DNA from: Sphingomonas glacialis
Lineage (GTDB): Bacteria > Pseudomonadota > Alphaproteobacteria > Sphingomonadales > Sphingomonadaceae
Direction: 5' to 3'
DNA: 64,000 nt
Assembly (NCBI RefSeq): GCF_006439055.1
Contig: NZ_RCZC01000003.1
Span: 1 to 64,000, forward strand
The notes beneath the pieces are model-generated. The model had not been told where the DNA came from, made no database searches, and worked only from the letters and a program-made list of their open reading frames with translations. Of this stretch, positions 17,201 through 26,054 are shown one piece after another (the first letter of the stretch is position 1; the number at the start of each line of letters is the position of its first letter). A program made the position numbers and the translations under genes.

Positions 17201-18063
17201 ACGCTGGCCCCGCCGACGTCGCCGAAACCGGCAAGCATAGCCTCCTGATCCGGTCGCAGTGCGTCGACTGCACCAATATACGCTGGCACATCGTCCTGCA
17301 GCAGGATCGAGGGACATTGCCCCTCGTAATTGCCGAGGTTCGGCCGGTGCTGGACGTAGCCGGCGAGCTCCGCGAGCTCGGGCGAAAAGGTGCGCGCCAC
17401 TTCCGGCGGATAGGCCAGCCAGAGATTTTCATAGGGCTTCAGCCAGCCAAGGCTGTAACCGATGACGATCGCGCGCCGCACGCCGCTGGAGCGGTTCGCG
17501 CCCGCGCCGTGTGCGGTAGACCCGAGAAAGCAGATTGCCGACCCCGGATCGCACGCGGCAATGATCGGGTCTCCGACGCCCTCCTGCGCCATCCCGGCCA
17601 CGCCGTGGCTGAACGGATAGATTTCGGTCGCGCCGTTTTCTTTCGTGAAACGGTCCAGCGGCCAGATCACGTTGAGTAAAAATTCGTGAGCGCCCTTTGC
17701 ACCCGGCCACATGTCGTGATCGCGGTGCGGGAACTGGCGGGGTTCGCCGGGATGGATCTCGATCGCCTGCGCGACATTCAGCTGGATGCGGTCGCACGCC
17801 TCGCCGAGCACGCTTTGCGCGATGGCGAGAAGGGTCGGATGCAGCGCCAGCGTTTCGCAATGAAGCGAGCGGCGAAGCAGGCTCCCGAACCGCTTGGTGC
17901 GAAAGCCGTAAAAGCGCCCCTGGCCAAACGGCGTTGCAGCGAAGACCGGGTCCAGATCGGCATCGAGCGCGGCGATCGACCCTGCCGGCACGGCGTCCGG
18001 GATGATGCAGTATCCTTGGTGGCGTAGTTGCTCGACCCAGTCGGCGGTGGTGATGGCGGTCAC
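17197..18063 (-). CDS. phyH: Phytanoyl-CoA dioxygenase (PhyH) family protein
   Basis: A 288-residue Fe(II)/2-oxoglutarate-dependent dioxygenase. LRHQGYCIIPDAV is the usual start, FPHRDHDMWPG gives the HxD iron ligands, and FLGSTAHGAGANRSSGVRRAI gives the distal His and the Arg that binds 2-oxoglutarate. The start is a GTG at 18063 that overlaps the luxI stop (GTGA). A phyH gene beside luxI is a reported feature of sphingomonad quorum-sensing loci. It may modify the acyl chain of the signal or its precursor, which is unproven. Confidence 0.85.
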   Translation of the reverse strand: MTAITTADWVEQLRHQGYCIIPDAVPAGSIAALDADLDPVFAATPFGQGRFYGFRTKRFGSLLRRSLHCETLALHPTLLAIAQSVLGEACDRIQLNVAQAIEIHPGEPRQFPHRDHDMWPGAKGAHEFLLNVIWPLDRFTKENGATEIYPFSHGVAGMAQEGVGDPIIAACDPGSAICFLGSTAHGAGANRSSGVRRAIVIGYSLGWLKPYENLWLAYPPEVARTFSPELAELAGYVQHRPNLGNYEGQCPSILLQDDVPAYIGAVDALRPDQEAMLAGFGDVGGASV

Positions 18064-18680
18064 GCTGCTAGCTCCTCTTCGGCGAGCTGCAAGGTGAGTG
18101 GCGCATACACGCCCGTTCGCCGCAGCCCGTCGATCGACCGATCGTCTATTTGGATGTGAAGGGCGGCGAGCAGCCGTCCCGATTGCTCGACCGCCCGGCC
18201 AAGTGGCGCGCAATGCCAGCCGAAGCCGAGAATTTGCGCAAACCAGCCGAGTTCGGCGACGCCGGTGTAATCGGTGATCCGCTCGCGCAGCGCATGGTCG
18301 ACCAAAGCGGTGACGAGCTGGTTGCGAGCCGACCGCCGATCGGCCGCGGACTGATGCCGATCAAGGCAGAAGCGGGTGATCTCGCGGGTCGTGGGCCCCG
18401 CCGGAACCGCGCCAGCGCAGAGAAAGGGATACAGGTCGCCGAGCAGATGCGGTCGATCGGTCTTCAGCAATCTCGCGGACGCCCGGTGGCGTCCGTCCGA
18501 GTCGAGGAGGATCAGGTATTCGGCGTCGGGATCGTCGAACTGGTCGAGTTCATATTCGCCGGCGAGCACCGGCAGATCCCACTTCAGCAAGTCGACGAAC
18601 ACCTGTTTGCGGGCCGCGAACATGGCCCGCAGGGAAGCATCACCGAGCGCGCGGGGCGCCCGGTCCAGAAGGTCGGTCAT
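18060..18680 (-). CDS. luxI: LuxI-family acyl-homoserine-lactone synthase
   Basis: A 206-residue AHL synthase that couples an acyl chain to S-adenosylmethionine to make the quorum signal. The eight conserved family residues appear to be present: Arg and Phe in ARKQVFVDLLKW, the Trp at its end, the acidic trio in EYELDQFDD, Arg in SARLL, Phe in YPFL, and Glu/Arg in REITRFCLD. ATG 18680 was chosen since it gives MTDLLDRAPRAL and the normal length. It is first in a coupled operon with phyH, gntR and eexN and lies behind luxR in tandem. A lux-box-like dyad lies about 60 bases upstream. Confidence 0.9.
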   Translation of the reverse strand: MTDLLDRAPRALGDASLRAMFAARKQVFVDLLKWDLPVLAGEYELDQFDDPDAEYLILLDSDGRHRASARLLKTDRPHLLGDLYPFLCAGAVPAGPTTREITRFCLDRHQSAADRRSARNQLVTALVDHALRERITDYTGVAELGWFAQILGFGWHCAPLGRAVEQSGRLLAALHIQIDDRSIDGLRRTGVYAPLTLQLAEEELAA

Positions 18681-18739
18681 TGATGGCTCCAGCTCACATT
18701 TGCGGTGGCGCCCAAGGATCATTTTTCACGAGCGCCTGG

Positions 18740-18759
18740 CATCCCAAGAAGGGGGGATG
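18740..18759 (-). promoter_or_regulatory. Candidate lux box upstream of luxI
   Basis: A 20-bp dyad CATCCC-N8-GGGATG with perfect 6-bp arms, lying 60-79 bases before the luxI ATG in the luxR-luxI gap. Size and place fit a LuxR-type binding site overlapping or just upstream of the -35 region. It would make luxI autoinducible. Confidence 0.55.
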
Positions 18760-18781
18760 TCCGGGCGCAGGCGTCGCAGAC

Positions 18782-19531
18782 TCAGTGGAAATACCACCAA
18801 CGCCGGATGTCGGCGAAGCTGATCAGGCCGTCGAACAAAGCACACAAGATCAGCGCGTTGCGCGAGTGGACGTCGTAGCGCTCGCGTGCTGTCCGCAGGT
18901 GCTGGATGACCGTGTCTTCGCCGATGCTCAGGATCGTGGCGATGTCGGCGGCCGTCTTACCCCGCGCCGACCAGAGGACGCATTCGCGCTGCCGCGGGGA
19001 GAGGACTGGCCGGGCGATGATTGGCGACTCGCCTGCCAGACGTCTGGCAGTGGTGAGCGCAAAGGCGCCGACGATCTCGGCGACAGGCAACATCGGCCGC
19101 GGCATGACCCGGTCTGGTCGCAACGCGAAGGTGCATGAGCCGCTCGCGTATCCGGGAAGGTGGCGCGGCACCGTATAGCCATCGCCGATCCCGTTGGCCC
19201 TGCCGACCGAGAGCATGCGTCGGTCGCCGGGGCTCATCGGCACGAGATCGTCGAGCTCGCACCAGAGGAACCCCATCATGCTGCGTTCGCAGGCACGTCG
19301 GATCGGATCGTTGCCGGCAAGATCGAACTCGACATAGGTCTGCGCCCACGGCGCGGGATAGTCGTGCAGGAGAAAATCCGTCTCGGTAGAGCTTAGGCCA
19401 TGGTGCTGATACGACAGTGCAAAGTGATCGAAATCCAGCTGGCGCGTGACGTAGGCCATGGCGTCGGCAAGGTTCGTTTCGGATCCGGCATTGGAGACCT
19501 TGAGAACCAGTTCGTCGATAAGGGTGCGCAT
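18782..19531 (-). CDS. luxR: LuxR-family AHL-responsive regulator
   Basis: A 249-residue LuxR protein. The N-terminal autoinducer-binding domain shows DFDHFALSYQHHG, the DYPAPWAQTYVEFDLAGNDP block with the conserved Trp/Tyr/Asp-Pro residues, and MMGFLWCEL. The C-terminal HTH reads LSPRQRECVLWSARGKTAADI and SIGEDTVIQHLRTARERYDV. The start is uncertain. ATG 19531 gives the usual family length but has a poor ribosome site. The frame stays open upstream, and a perfect AAGGAGGT lies at 19721-19728, near ATGs at 19715 (other frame, 9-codon ORF) and 19702 (in frame). It should bind the signal made by luxI and activate the dyad at 18740-18759. Confidence 0.87.
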   Translation of the reverse strand: MRTLIDELVLKVSNAGSETNLADAMAYVTRQLDFDHFALSYQHHGLSSTETDFLLHDYPAPWAQTYVEFDLAGNDPIRRACERSMMGFLWCELDDLVPMSPGDRRMLSVGRANGIGDGYTVPRHLPGYASGSCTFALRPDRVMPRPMLPVAEIVGAFALTTARRLAGESPIIARPVLSPRQRECVLWSARGKTAADIATILSIGEDTVIQHLRTARERYDVHSRNALILCALFDGLISFADIRRWWYFH

Positions 19532-19833
19532 GACATCGTTCGACCGTCGGCACATTTTCCGAGCCTGTGTCGGTGCGATCGCCTTAAATGCCGATGAAGG
19601 CAGTTCCCATCTGCCCGACGCGGCGTTCAACAGAGTTTGGGTGGCGCTCGGCAAATCACCTGCCGATACTGGGGTTATCGAGCCGTCACGGGGAATGGTC
19701 ATGCAATGCGCGCATGGCAGACCTCCTTTCTTGGCATAAACAAGATGGTGGTCGCTAAACTCCGCGCCGAGCTCGGTTTTAAACCTGTCAGGTATCGGTT
19801 TGCAACGCAACAAAGCAGGGCTCACCGCGATCT

Positions 19834-20244
19834 CTATCCGACATCGAGGCCGACCTCTTGCGCCAGTCGAACCCCCGATTCCATGCGATCGTACAGTGTG
19901 CTGACGAACCGCTCCCAGCGCTCCGCGCCCATCGCCTGCGCGGCTTTCACCGCGCTTTCGGGGAGCGGTGCGGTGTTGCTGAGCCACGATCGGACGAACA
20001 AGGAGAGCGCTTCGTTCGACAGGTCGACATGCAAGGCCAGCCGTTCGACTTGTCTCGTGACCCGGTCCAGACGCCGACTGACTGCTGCCTCGAGCCGATC
20101 GGCACCGTCGGGCGACAGATAGGATGCCAGCGCCGCCTCGACGACGGCGGTGCGCGAGACCTTCTTGGCCCTGGCGAACCCGTCGAGCTGGCGCACCAGG
20201 TCGGGGGGCAGCCGGAAACTGCTCTTTTCGCGGGTGGCTGTCAT
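19834..20244 (-). CDS. Ribbon-helix-helix (CopG-like) protein of the transfer region
   Basis: A 136-residue protein that starts with a ribbon-helix-helix unit: EKSSFRLPPDLVRQLDGFAR, then KKVSRTAVVEAALASYLSPD. A long helical part follows (LSNEALSLFVRSWLSNTAPLP). CopG-like proteins at this place next to traG/virD4 are standard in alphaproteobacterial conjugative elements and probably act in relaxosome assembly or transfer-gene control. Its ATG overlaps the traG stop (ATGA). In comparable elements the trbB-trbI operon would follow; here luxR does. Confidence 0.8.
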   Translation of the reverse strand: MTATREKSSFRLPPDLVRQLDGFARAKKVSRTAVVEAALASYLSPDGADRLEAAVSRRLDRVTRQVERLALHVDLSNEALSLFVRSWLSNTAPLPESAVKAAQAMGAERWERFVSTLYDRMESGVRLAQEVGLDVG

Positions 20245-22339
20245 AGCGTCACACCATCGTCCGGATCGAGCGCGGCCGCACGCGCAGTACGCGCCATCGC
20301 GCGCTCGATCCCGCGCCGTTTCCGCGCGGCTATCGCCTCGGGTTCATCAGTGTCGAACGCGAACTCGTTCACGGGTGCGCGGGGCGGCTGCGGTACGACC
20401 TCTTCATGCTCGCCCAGTTCGGGTTCGCGGCGGATGCCGGCATTGGCGGTATCGCGTGCCTCGATATCGGAGGTAGCGCTGTCCGGAGCGGATCGCGGAT
20501 CGGCAGTCTCCGTTGATACCGCGGCCGCTGGTGTAGGCAGCGCTGCCGGGACCGGCGGCCCTGGCGGCGACGATGCTGCCGGCGCGGTAGGTGGCTCGGG
20601 CGCCGCGACCGGCGCCAGTACGGTCCAGTCATCCGCTGGCCGGGGCGCAGCATCGCGCACCGCCGTCGCCGGTGGTGGCAGGAGCCGCGCAGTGAAGCGG
20701 GCATCGGCATAATAGCGTGCCTTCAGGGCCCGGATCGGCGGGACGCCGGCGCTCATCACGATCTCCTGATGCGCTGGCAGCTGCATGATCTCGCCGGGGG
20801 TCAGTAGCGGTCGTGCCGCCTCGCTGCGCGAGACCATCAGATGCCCGAGCCACGGACTGAGCCTGTGCCCGGCATAGTTCTTCATCGCCCGCATTTCGGT
20901 GGCGGTTCCGAGCGCGTCCGAGATGCGCTTGGCGGTGCGCTCGTCGTTGGTCGCAAACGCGACGCGGACATGACAATTGTCGAGGATCGCATTGTTCTGC
21001 CCGTACGCCTTCTCGATCTGGTTGAGGCTCTGCGCGATCAGGAACGCCTTGATGCCGTAGCCCGCCATGAAGGCGAGCGCGGATTCGAAGAAGTCGAGCC
21101 GACCGAGTGCGGGAAATTCGTCGAGCATGAGCAGCAGGCGATGCGGCCGCTGCGTGACGTTCAATTCCTCGGTCAGGCGCCGCCCGATCTGGTTGAGGAT
21201 CAGCCGGATCAGCGGCTTGGTCCGGCTGATGTCGCTCGGCGGCACCACCAGATAGAGCGATACCGGTGCGGTGCCGCTCACCAGTTCGCCGATCCGCCAG
21301 TCGCAGGCGCGCGTGACGCGCGCCACCACGGGATCGCGGTACAGCCCAGGAACGACATCGCGGTCGACAGCACGCCCGAGCGTTCGTTCTCCGCCTTGTT
21401 GAGCAATTCGCGTGCGGCAGAGGCAACGACGGGATGGACGCCGGCATCGCCCAGATGCGGCGTGGTCATCATCGCGCGCAGCGTCGACTCGATCGGCCGG
21501 CGCGGATCGGAAAGGAACGCAGCGACCCCGGCGAGCGTCTTGTCGGCTTCGGCGTAGAGGACATGGAGGATCGCGCCGACCAGCAGCGCGTGGCTGGTCT
21601 TCTCCCAATGGTTGCGCTTCTCCAGACTTCCCTCGGGATCGACCAGCACATCGGCCACGTTCTGGACGTCGCGCACCTCCCACTCGCCTTTGCGGACCTC
21701 GAGCAGAGGGTTGTAGGCATCCGACGCCGGGTTGGTCGGATCGAACAGCAGGACGCGGCCATGGGCGGCACGAAAGCCGCCGGTAAGCTGCCAATTCTCG
21801 CCCTTGATGTCGTGGACGATCACCGAGCCTGGCCAGGCCAGCAACGTGGGCACGACCAGGCCGACGCCCTTGCCCGAGCGGGTCGGCGCGAAGCACAGGA
21901 CATGTTCCGGACCATCATGACGCAGATAGTGCGCACCATGGCAGCCGAGCACCACGCCATCCTCGCTCAGCATGCCGGCGCGTGCGATCTCGCGAGGCGT
22001 CGCCCAGCGCGCCGAGCCGAACGTCTCGGCCTTCTTCGCTTCGCGCGCGCGCCAGACCGACATGCCGATCGCGACCACGACCGACAGCAGTCCCCCGGAC
22101 GCGGCGATATAGCCCCCGACCGCGAAGACGTGCGGTGCATAGGCGTCGAAGCTGAACCACCACCAAAAGAAGGCCGGCGGTGGATAGACCGGAATGCCCG
22201 CCAGCCGGAACCAGGGACGCCCCAGTTCGGGCTGGTAGGCGAGCGCGTGCGCGATCCACTGCGTTGCTGTCCAGATCGCCACGAGAACGATGGCGAAAAC
22301 GGTGCAGACCTGACCCCACAGGATCGTGGTAGCATTCAT
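20241..22339 (-). pseudogene. traG: TraG/VirD4 coupling protein with one frameshift
   Basis: A type IV coupling protein (ATPase that brings the relaxosome to the mating pore), read in two frames. The 5' part has two or three membrane spans and Walker A CFAPTRSGKGVGLVVPTLL. The 3' part carries the Walker B LLLMLDEFPALGRL, AFLIAQSLNQIEKAYG, and a proline/alanine-rich tail. The frames join at about 21344, where FLGLYRDPVVARV would need GGCCTG but the sequence has GGCTG: a one-base deletion. The full-length product would be about 699 residues. The break truncates the ATPase before Walker B if it is real. A sequence error is equally possible. ATG 22339 has a GGAG ribosome site. Confidence 0.85.
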
Positions 22340-22370
22340 CGGATGGGCCTCCGGCTTGAGTGAGGCAAGA

Positions 22371-24134
22371 TCACAGACCGAGACCTTTGCCGCGGCCGAT
22401 CGACCAGTCGACACTGCCGCCCGGCCCCATCGTGCCGCTGATGTGCGTTCCGAGATGCGGGTCGAGCGCGGGCCGCCAGGGCACGAGCTGGAAGCCCATG
22501 CCCCCATCCCCACTGATGACCTCGATCATCGCGAAGCGGCCCGAGGCGAGGTTGACCCGCTCGCGGTAGACGCCGGCGACATACTCGCCTTCGCCCGATG
22601 GGCGATGCGTGAGCCCGGTACGCTGCGCGATCGCGTCCGTGGCCTCGCGCATTTCGCGTGCGCGCAGCGTCTCGAGGAGGTCGCGCTGGAAGCGCATGCC
22701 CGCCCCCTGGCGGCGTGCCAGGCCGGAGGCTTCGAGTTCCTGCGCGCGTGCGTCCATTGCACCCCGGATCTCGGCGCCGAACCCGTCTTCGGACGCGACC
22801 GGCGAACGCGAGATGAGCTGGCGATCGAGCCAGGTCGCACCCGACGCCGTCACCTGCCGGTCGAGCGGGAGATCCGATCGCGTTGCGAGCGACGCGCGGT
22901 TTTTGCCGCCGCCGTCGGTCCAGGACCGCAGCTCGACGATCGCGCCCGGTCGGGCGTCCCCGGTCATTTCCAGATCGTCGAAGCGGACATGATGGGTGCG
23001 ACCGTCGGCGCCGTCGATCACCGCATAGGCCGTCGCCTGCAGCTCGTCGTACAAACCGCGCTCGACGAGGCGGCCGACGATCGGATCAGACGTGGCAGCG
23101 TCATGGATCGCGAACGCCGCTGGGTCCGGCGTGCACCCGTCGCGGTGCATCGCGTTATGCAGCGTCTTGATAATGTCGGTGCGCACCTGGATGTCGCGCA
23201 GCGTCTGCTCAGCATCGGCGCGCAGCGTCCAAAGGCCTGGCTCGTGGAGTTCGGCGAGGCCGAGCCGCTCGAGCTTGTCGACGCGGCCGCACAGCAGTCG
23301 GCGCGTCCCTTCGTCATCCCCGCCGGGGCGCAGATCGATGACGCCCGACAGGCCGTCGCTGCGCTCCTGCAACTGCCGGTCGAGACTGGTCCAGCGATCC
23401 GCTTCGACCTCTCGGTGCAACGCGCCCCGGATGTCGCGCTCGTTGCGGGGACCAAGCTCCAGGGTCGCGCGCGCCTCTGCGCGACCCCGCATTCCGTCCC
23501 GGATATAGTCGCCGTCGATAACCAGGTCGGAGCCGTCGTCGAGGCGGCCGCGGACCAGCACATGCACGTGCGGATTGTCGGTGTTCCAATGATCGACCGC
23601 CACCCAGTCGAGCTCCGTGCCGAGGTCGCGCGCCATGTCGTCCATCAGCTCGCGGGTGAAGGCACGCAGGTCCGCCATGTCGGCGGCATCCTCGGGCGAA
23701 ACGATGAAGCGGAAGTGGTGGCGATCGTCTTCGCAGCGCTCGGCGAACGCATCGCCATCGGCCTGGGGCGAGCGCGCATCGAACAGCGCCGCGTCGCGTC
23801 CGTCGCGCGTCACGCCGTCGCGTTTGAGATAGGCGACATGTCGTGCGAGCGGGGCTGCGCGAAAGCGCGAACCGCGATGCCGGACCACGCGGGCCACCAC
23901 AGTCACGCGCCGTGCATTGGCGGGCCGGCTGATCCGCAGCAGAGCGTTGCGGCCGCGACCGCGGGCGCCGACGCGCGTGCTGCGTCCCTTGGGCTGGAGC
24001 ATGCGCGGCCGCCCTGAGCGTGCGCCGGCGCGTCTGACCTGTGCGGCGAGGCTTTTCGACCGGCCGCCCGCGGCGACGCCGGCATCCCGGCTGCGGCCTG
24101 GTCGAACGCGGAAATCCTGGTCGTCGGTGCTCAT
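22371..24134 (-). CDS. rlxS: DUF3363/VirD2-type conjugative relaxase
   Basis: A 587-residue relaxase of the RlxS/DUF3363 kind, which nicks oriT and pilots the strand into the recipient. After a basic N-terminus come the conserved RHVAYLKRDGV segment, HHFRFIVSPEDA, and the metal-binding histidines in VAVDHWNTDNPHVHVLVRG. The remainder is the DUF3363 C-terminal region. ATG 24134 gives MSTDDQDFRVRPGR, typical for the family. A stretch of about 240 bases with a hairpin lies upstream and is the likely oriT. traG starts 31 bases downstream. Confidence 0.88.
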   Translation of the reverse strand: MSTDDQDFRVRPGRSRDAGVAAGGRSKSLAAQVRRAGARSGRPRMLQPKGRSTRVGARGRGRNALLRISRPANARRVTVVARVVRHRGSRFRAAPLARHVAYLKRDGVTRDGRDAALFDARSPQADGDAFAERCEDDRHHFRFIVSPEDAADMADLRAFTRELMDDMARDLGTELDWVAVDHWNTDNPHVHVLVRGRLDDGSDLVIDGDYIRDGMRGRAEARATLELGPRNERDIRGALHREVEADRWTSLDRQLQERSDGLSGVIDLRPGGDDEGTRRLLCGRVDKLERLGLAELHEPGLWTLRADAEQTLRDIQVRTDIIKTLHNAMHRDGCTPDPAAFAIHDAATSDPIVGRLVERGLYDELQATAYAVIDGADGRTHHVRFDDLEMTGDARPGAIVELRSWTDGGGKNRASLATRSDLPLDRQVTASGATWLDRQLISRSPVASEDGFGAEIRGAMDARAQELEASGLARRQGAGMRFQRDLLETLRAREMREATDAIAQRTGLTHRPSGEGEYVAGVYRERVNLASGRFAMIEVISGDGGMGFQLVPWRPALDPHLGTHISGTMGPGGSVDWSIGRGKGLGL

Positions 24135-24252
24135 GCCGGCACCCGTCGAAGCGCTGTCGGACGCACGCGCTGTGGAAAACTGCCGATTGCTCCCGTCTCC
24201 GTCCGACGCGCAGACCCGCTGCCCGACGGATAAGTCTCTCTTCTGCAACCAC

Positions 24253-24280
24253 AAAAGCGTCGGTGTCCGACGCGGCTTTT
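24253..24280. other. Inverted repeat in the relaxase upstream region (oriT or terminator candidate)
   Basis: AAAAGCGTCGG, a 3-base centre, then CCGACGCGGCTTTT form a near-perfect dyad (one small bulge) flanked by A and T runs. It lies in the gap between the lytic transglycosylase and the relaxase. It could be a bidirectional terminator or the hairpin next to the oriT nick site. Nothing in the sequence decides between them. Confidence 0.45.
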
Positions 24281-24378
24281 ATCTTGCCATCGCTGCTTCT
24301 TTCCCTTCTCCACCGCGTCATCACGCCAGGAATCCGGCCCGCAGACCGCCACAGCACGCACGGCTACCCCACGGGCGT

Positions 24379-25125
24379 TCATGGCGCGCCTCGACCGGAA
24401 TGCGCGACGAACAGTGGGTTGGTTGGCAGCGGGTCGGCTGGCCGTTGCGAAGATTCCGGCACGACCGGTGCAGCGGCTTTGTCGATCGGGCGCGCGAGGA
24501 CGGCATCGTTCGTCCCGGCCGAAGCCCCATCCCTGCGCACGGTGAAGAGGGCCGCATTGCGCCAGGTCATCGATGGCGCGCGCGACACGATGACGCTTGG
24601 CGAAGCCGAAACGCCGACGGCGGATGCAATGCGGGCGACATAGCCTGACGTTTCGGCCGGCAACGATCGTGCGCGCGCGCGCCAATCATCGACGCGGCCA
24701 GGCCCGGCATTATAGGCGGCCAGCGCGCTGCCGAGATCGCCATAGCGATCGAGCATCTCGCGCAGGTAGGCGGCCCCCGCATGGATGTTCGCGCGCACGT
24801 CGAAAGGGTCGGAGCCAAGCGCATAGCGTGCGGTCAAGCCGGTCCACGTCGCCGGCATGATCTGCATGAGACCCATCGCACCGGCGCGTGAGACCGCGCG
24901 CGGATCGCCCCGACTCTCCGCGCGCATCACGGCCCAAATCCAGGTTTCGGGGAGGCCGAAGCGCTGCGCCGCTTCGGCGACGCAATCCGCATAGGTGGGC
25001 GCAGAAGCAGCGGCCGGGAGGACACTCTTCTGCGCGGCGCCAGCGCTAACCGAAGGACTGGCAATGGCGATCGTCACCATTGCCAGCTCCAGGCTTATGC
25101 GCGTGCCATGTGCGCGAGAGGACAT
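24379..25125 (-). CDS. Transfer-associated lytic transglycosylase (SLT)
   Basis: A 248-residue exported lysozyme-fold enzyme that opens the cell wall for the transfer apparatus. There is an N-terminal hydrophobic segment with an Ala-rich cleavage region. The SLT domain then starts with AAQRFGLPETWIWAVMRAESRGDP, containing the catalytic Glu, and continues with GAMGLMQIMPATW and GSALAAYNAGPGRV. A low-complexity tail follows. It begins three bases after the DUF736 stop, in the traF-DUF736-SLT order usual for these elements. Confidence 0.88.
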   Translation of the reverse strand: MSSRAHGTRISLELAMVTIAIASPSVSAGAAQKSVLPAAASAPTYADCVAEAAQRFGLPETWIWAVMRAESRGDPRAVSRAGAMGLMQIMPATWTGLTARYALGSDPFDVRANIHAGAAYLREMLDRYGDLGSALAAYNAGPGRVDDWRARARSLPAETSGYVARIASAVGVSASPSVIVSRAPSMTWRNAALFTVRRDGASAGTNDAVLARPIDKAAAPVVPESSQRPADPLPTNPLFVAHSGRGAP

Positions 25126-25128
25126 CGC

Positions 25129-25464
25129 TCAATCCTCGCGCTGACGACGTTTCTGCCGGGCCCATACCAGGACGTGCACCTCGTCCTGCGTCCGGGATTG
25201 CAGCAGACTTGCGCGCAGCGGGCGCGTGAAGGTCGGGCAGTCGAGCTGCACGGTGATGAAGCTGCCGCCCCCTTCGCGCTCGTGGGTCCAGCCGGCGCCG
25301 ATCTCCGCCGCGGCATTGCCGTCGTCGAGATGCACCCGCCAATCCGGTGCACGCTCCCCGCCCGGATCGGCGACGGGTACAATGCGCAACGGCACGGTGA
25401 GCGCCAGCGTTTCGAGCTGACCGACGTACGTGTCGCCGATGCGGGCGAAGCGACCGATCTGCAT
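25129..25464 (-). CDS. DUF736 protein (transfer region copy)
   Basis: A 111-residue DUF736 protein. MQIGRFARIGDTYVGQLETL and the central WRVHLDDGNAAAEIGAGW are typical. The C-terminal part ends in a basic tail. DUF736 proteins are small, single-domain and common in conjugative elements of alphaproteobacteria; their function is unknown. A second copy lies at 29833-30156. ATG 25464 has a GGAG ribosome site, and the longer open frame upstream has no protein character. Confidence 0.82.
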   Translation of the reverse strand: MQIGRFARIGDTYVGQLETLALTVPLRIVPVADPGGERAPDWRVHLDDGNAAAEIGAGWTHEREGGGSFITVQLDCPTFTRPLRASLLQSRTQDEVHVLVWARQKRRQRED

Positions 25465-25475
25465 GGGAGGGTCTC

Positions 25476-26054
25476 CTACGGTTGGTGAAGGGATGCGTTC
25501 GGCGCGTCGGTTCCGCGCCAGTGAAAGGACGCGTCGGCTGCGCCGCGGGTGAACAGCGGCGTTGCACGACCAAGCAGGCGATCGCTCGACAGCGGCCCGA
25601 AATATCGACCGTCCATGCTGTCGGCGACCGCGTTGAGGAGAAACAGGTCGTGCGCGCGCAGCACGCGGCAGCCACGCCAAACCGGGAGTGCGCGACCGTG
25701 ACTGTCGCTGGTCCGGGCGATCGCCACCACGCGTCCATCGACCGTGACGCGCGCGCTGGCGCGGCATACTGTCGCGCCGGAACGGGCGGCGACATGCTTG
25801 AGCAGTGGCACGCCGAGTGCGAGATAGCGGCGCTCGTCGAGGAAGCGCGCGAGCGCCGGTGGCGGCATCACGGCGACCAGATCGCCGACTGCCGGGCGGT
25901 CGATCGCCGCCAGCCGATACAGCCCGATCGGTGCGCTGGCGGTTGCGTTCCAGACGAAGCGGGGATGCGGTGCCAGCAGCGCGACGGTGACGAACAGGCC
26001 GCCGAACAGTTCGGCAAGCGCGGTGGTCACGAGGACATAGCCAAGCCGGGTCAT
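25476..26054 (-). CDS. traF: TraF-like S26 signal peptidase
   Basis: A 192-residue S26-family peptidase of the conjugal-transfer TraF type, which processes the pilin. There is one N-terminal membrane span, then the catalytic serine region NATASAPIGLYRL, and the Lys region PLLKHVAARSGATVC. FLLNAVADSMDGRYFGPL is the C-terminal family landmark. ATG 26054 overlaps the DUF2840 stop (ATGA), so both are in the same operon. Confidence 0.87.
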   Translation of the reverse strand: MTRLGYVLVTTALAELFGGLFVTVALLAPHPRFVWNATASAPIGLYRLAAIDRPAVGDLVAVMPPPALARFLDERRYLALGVPLLKHVAARSGATVCRASARVTVDGRVVAIARTSDSHGRALPVWRGCRVLRAHDLFLLNAVADSMDGRYFGPLSSDRLLGRATPLFTRGAADASFHWRGTDAPNASLHQP

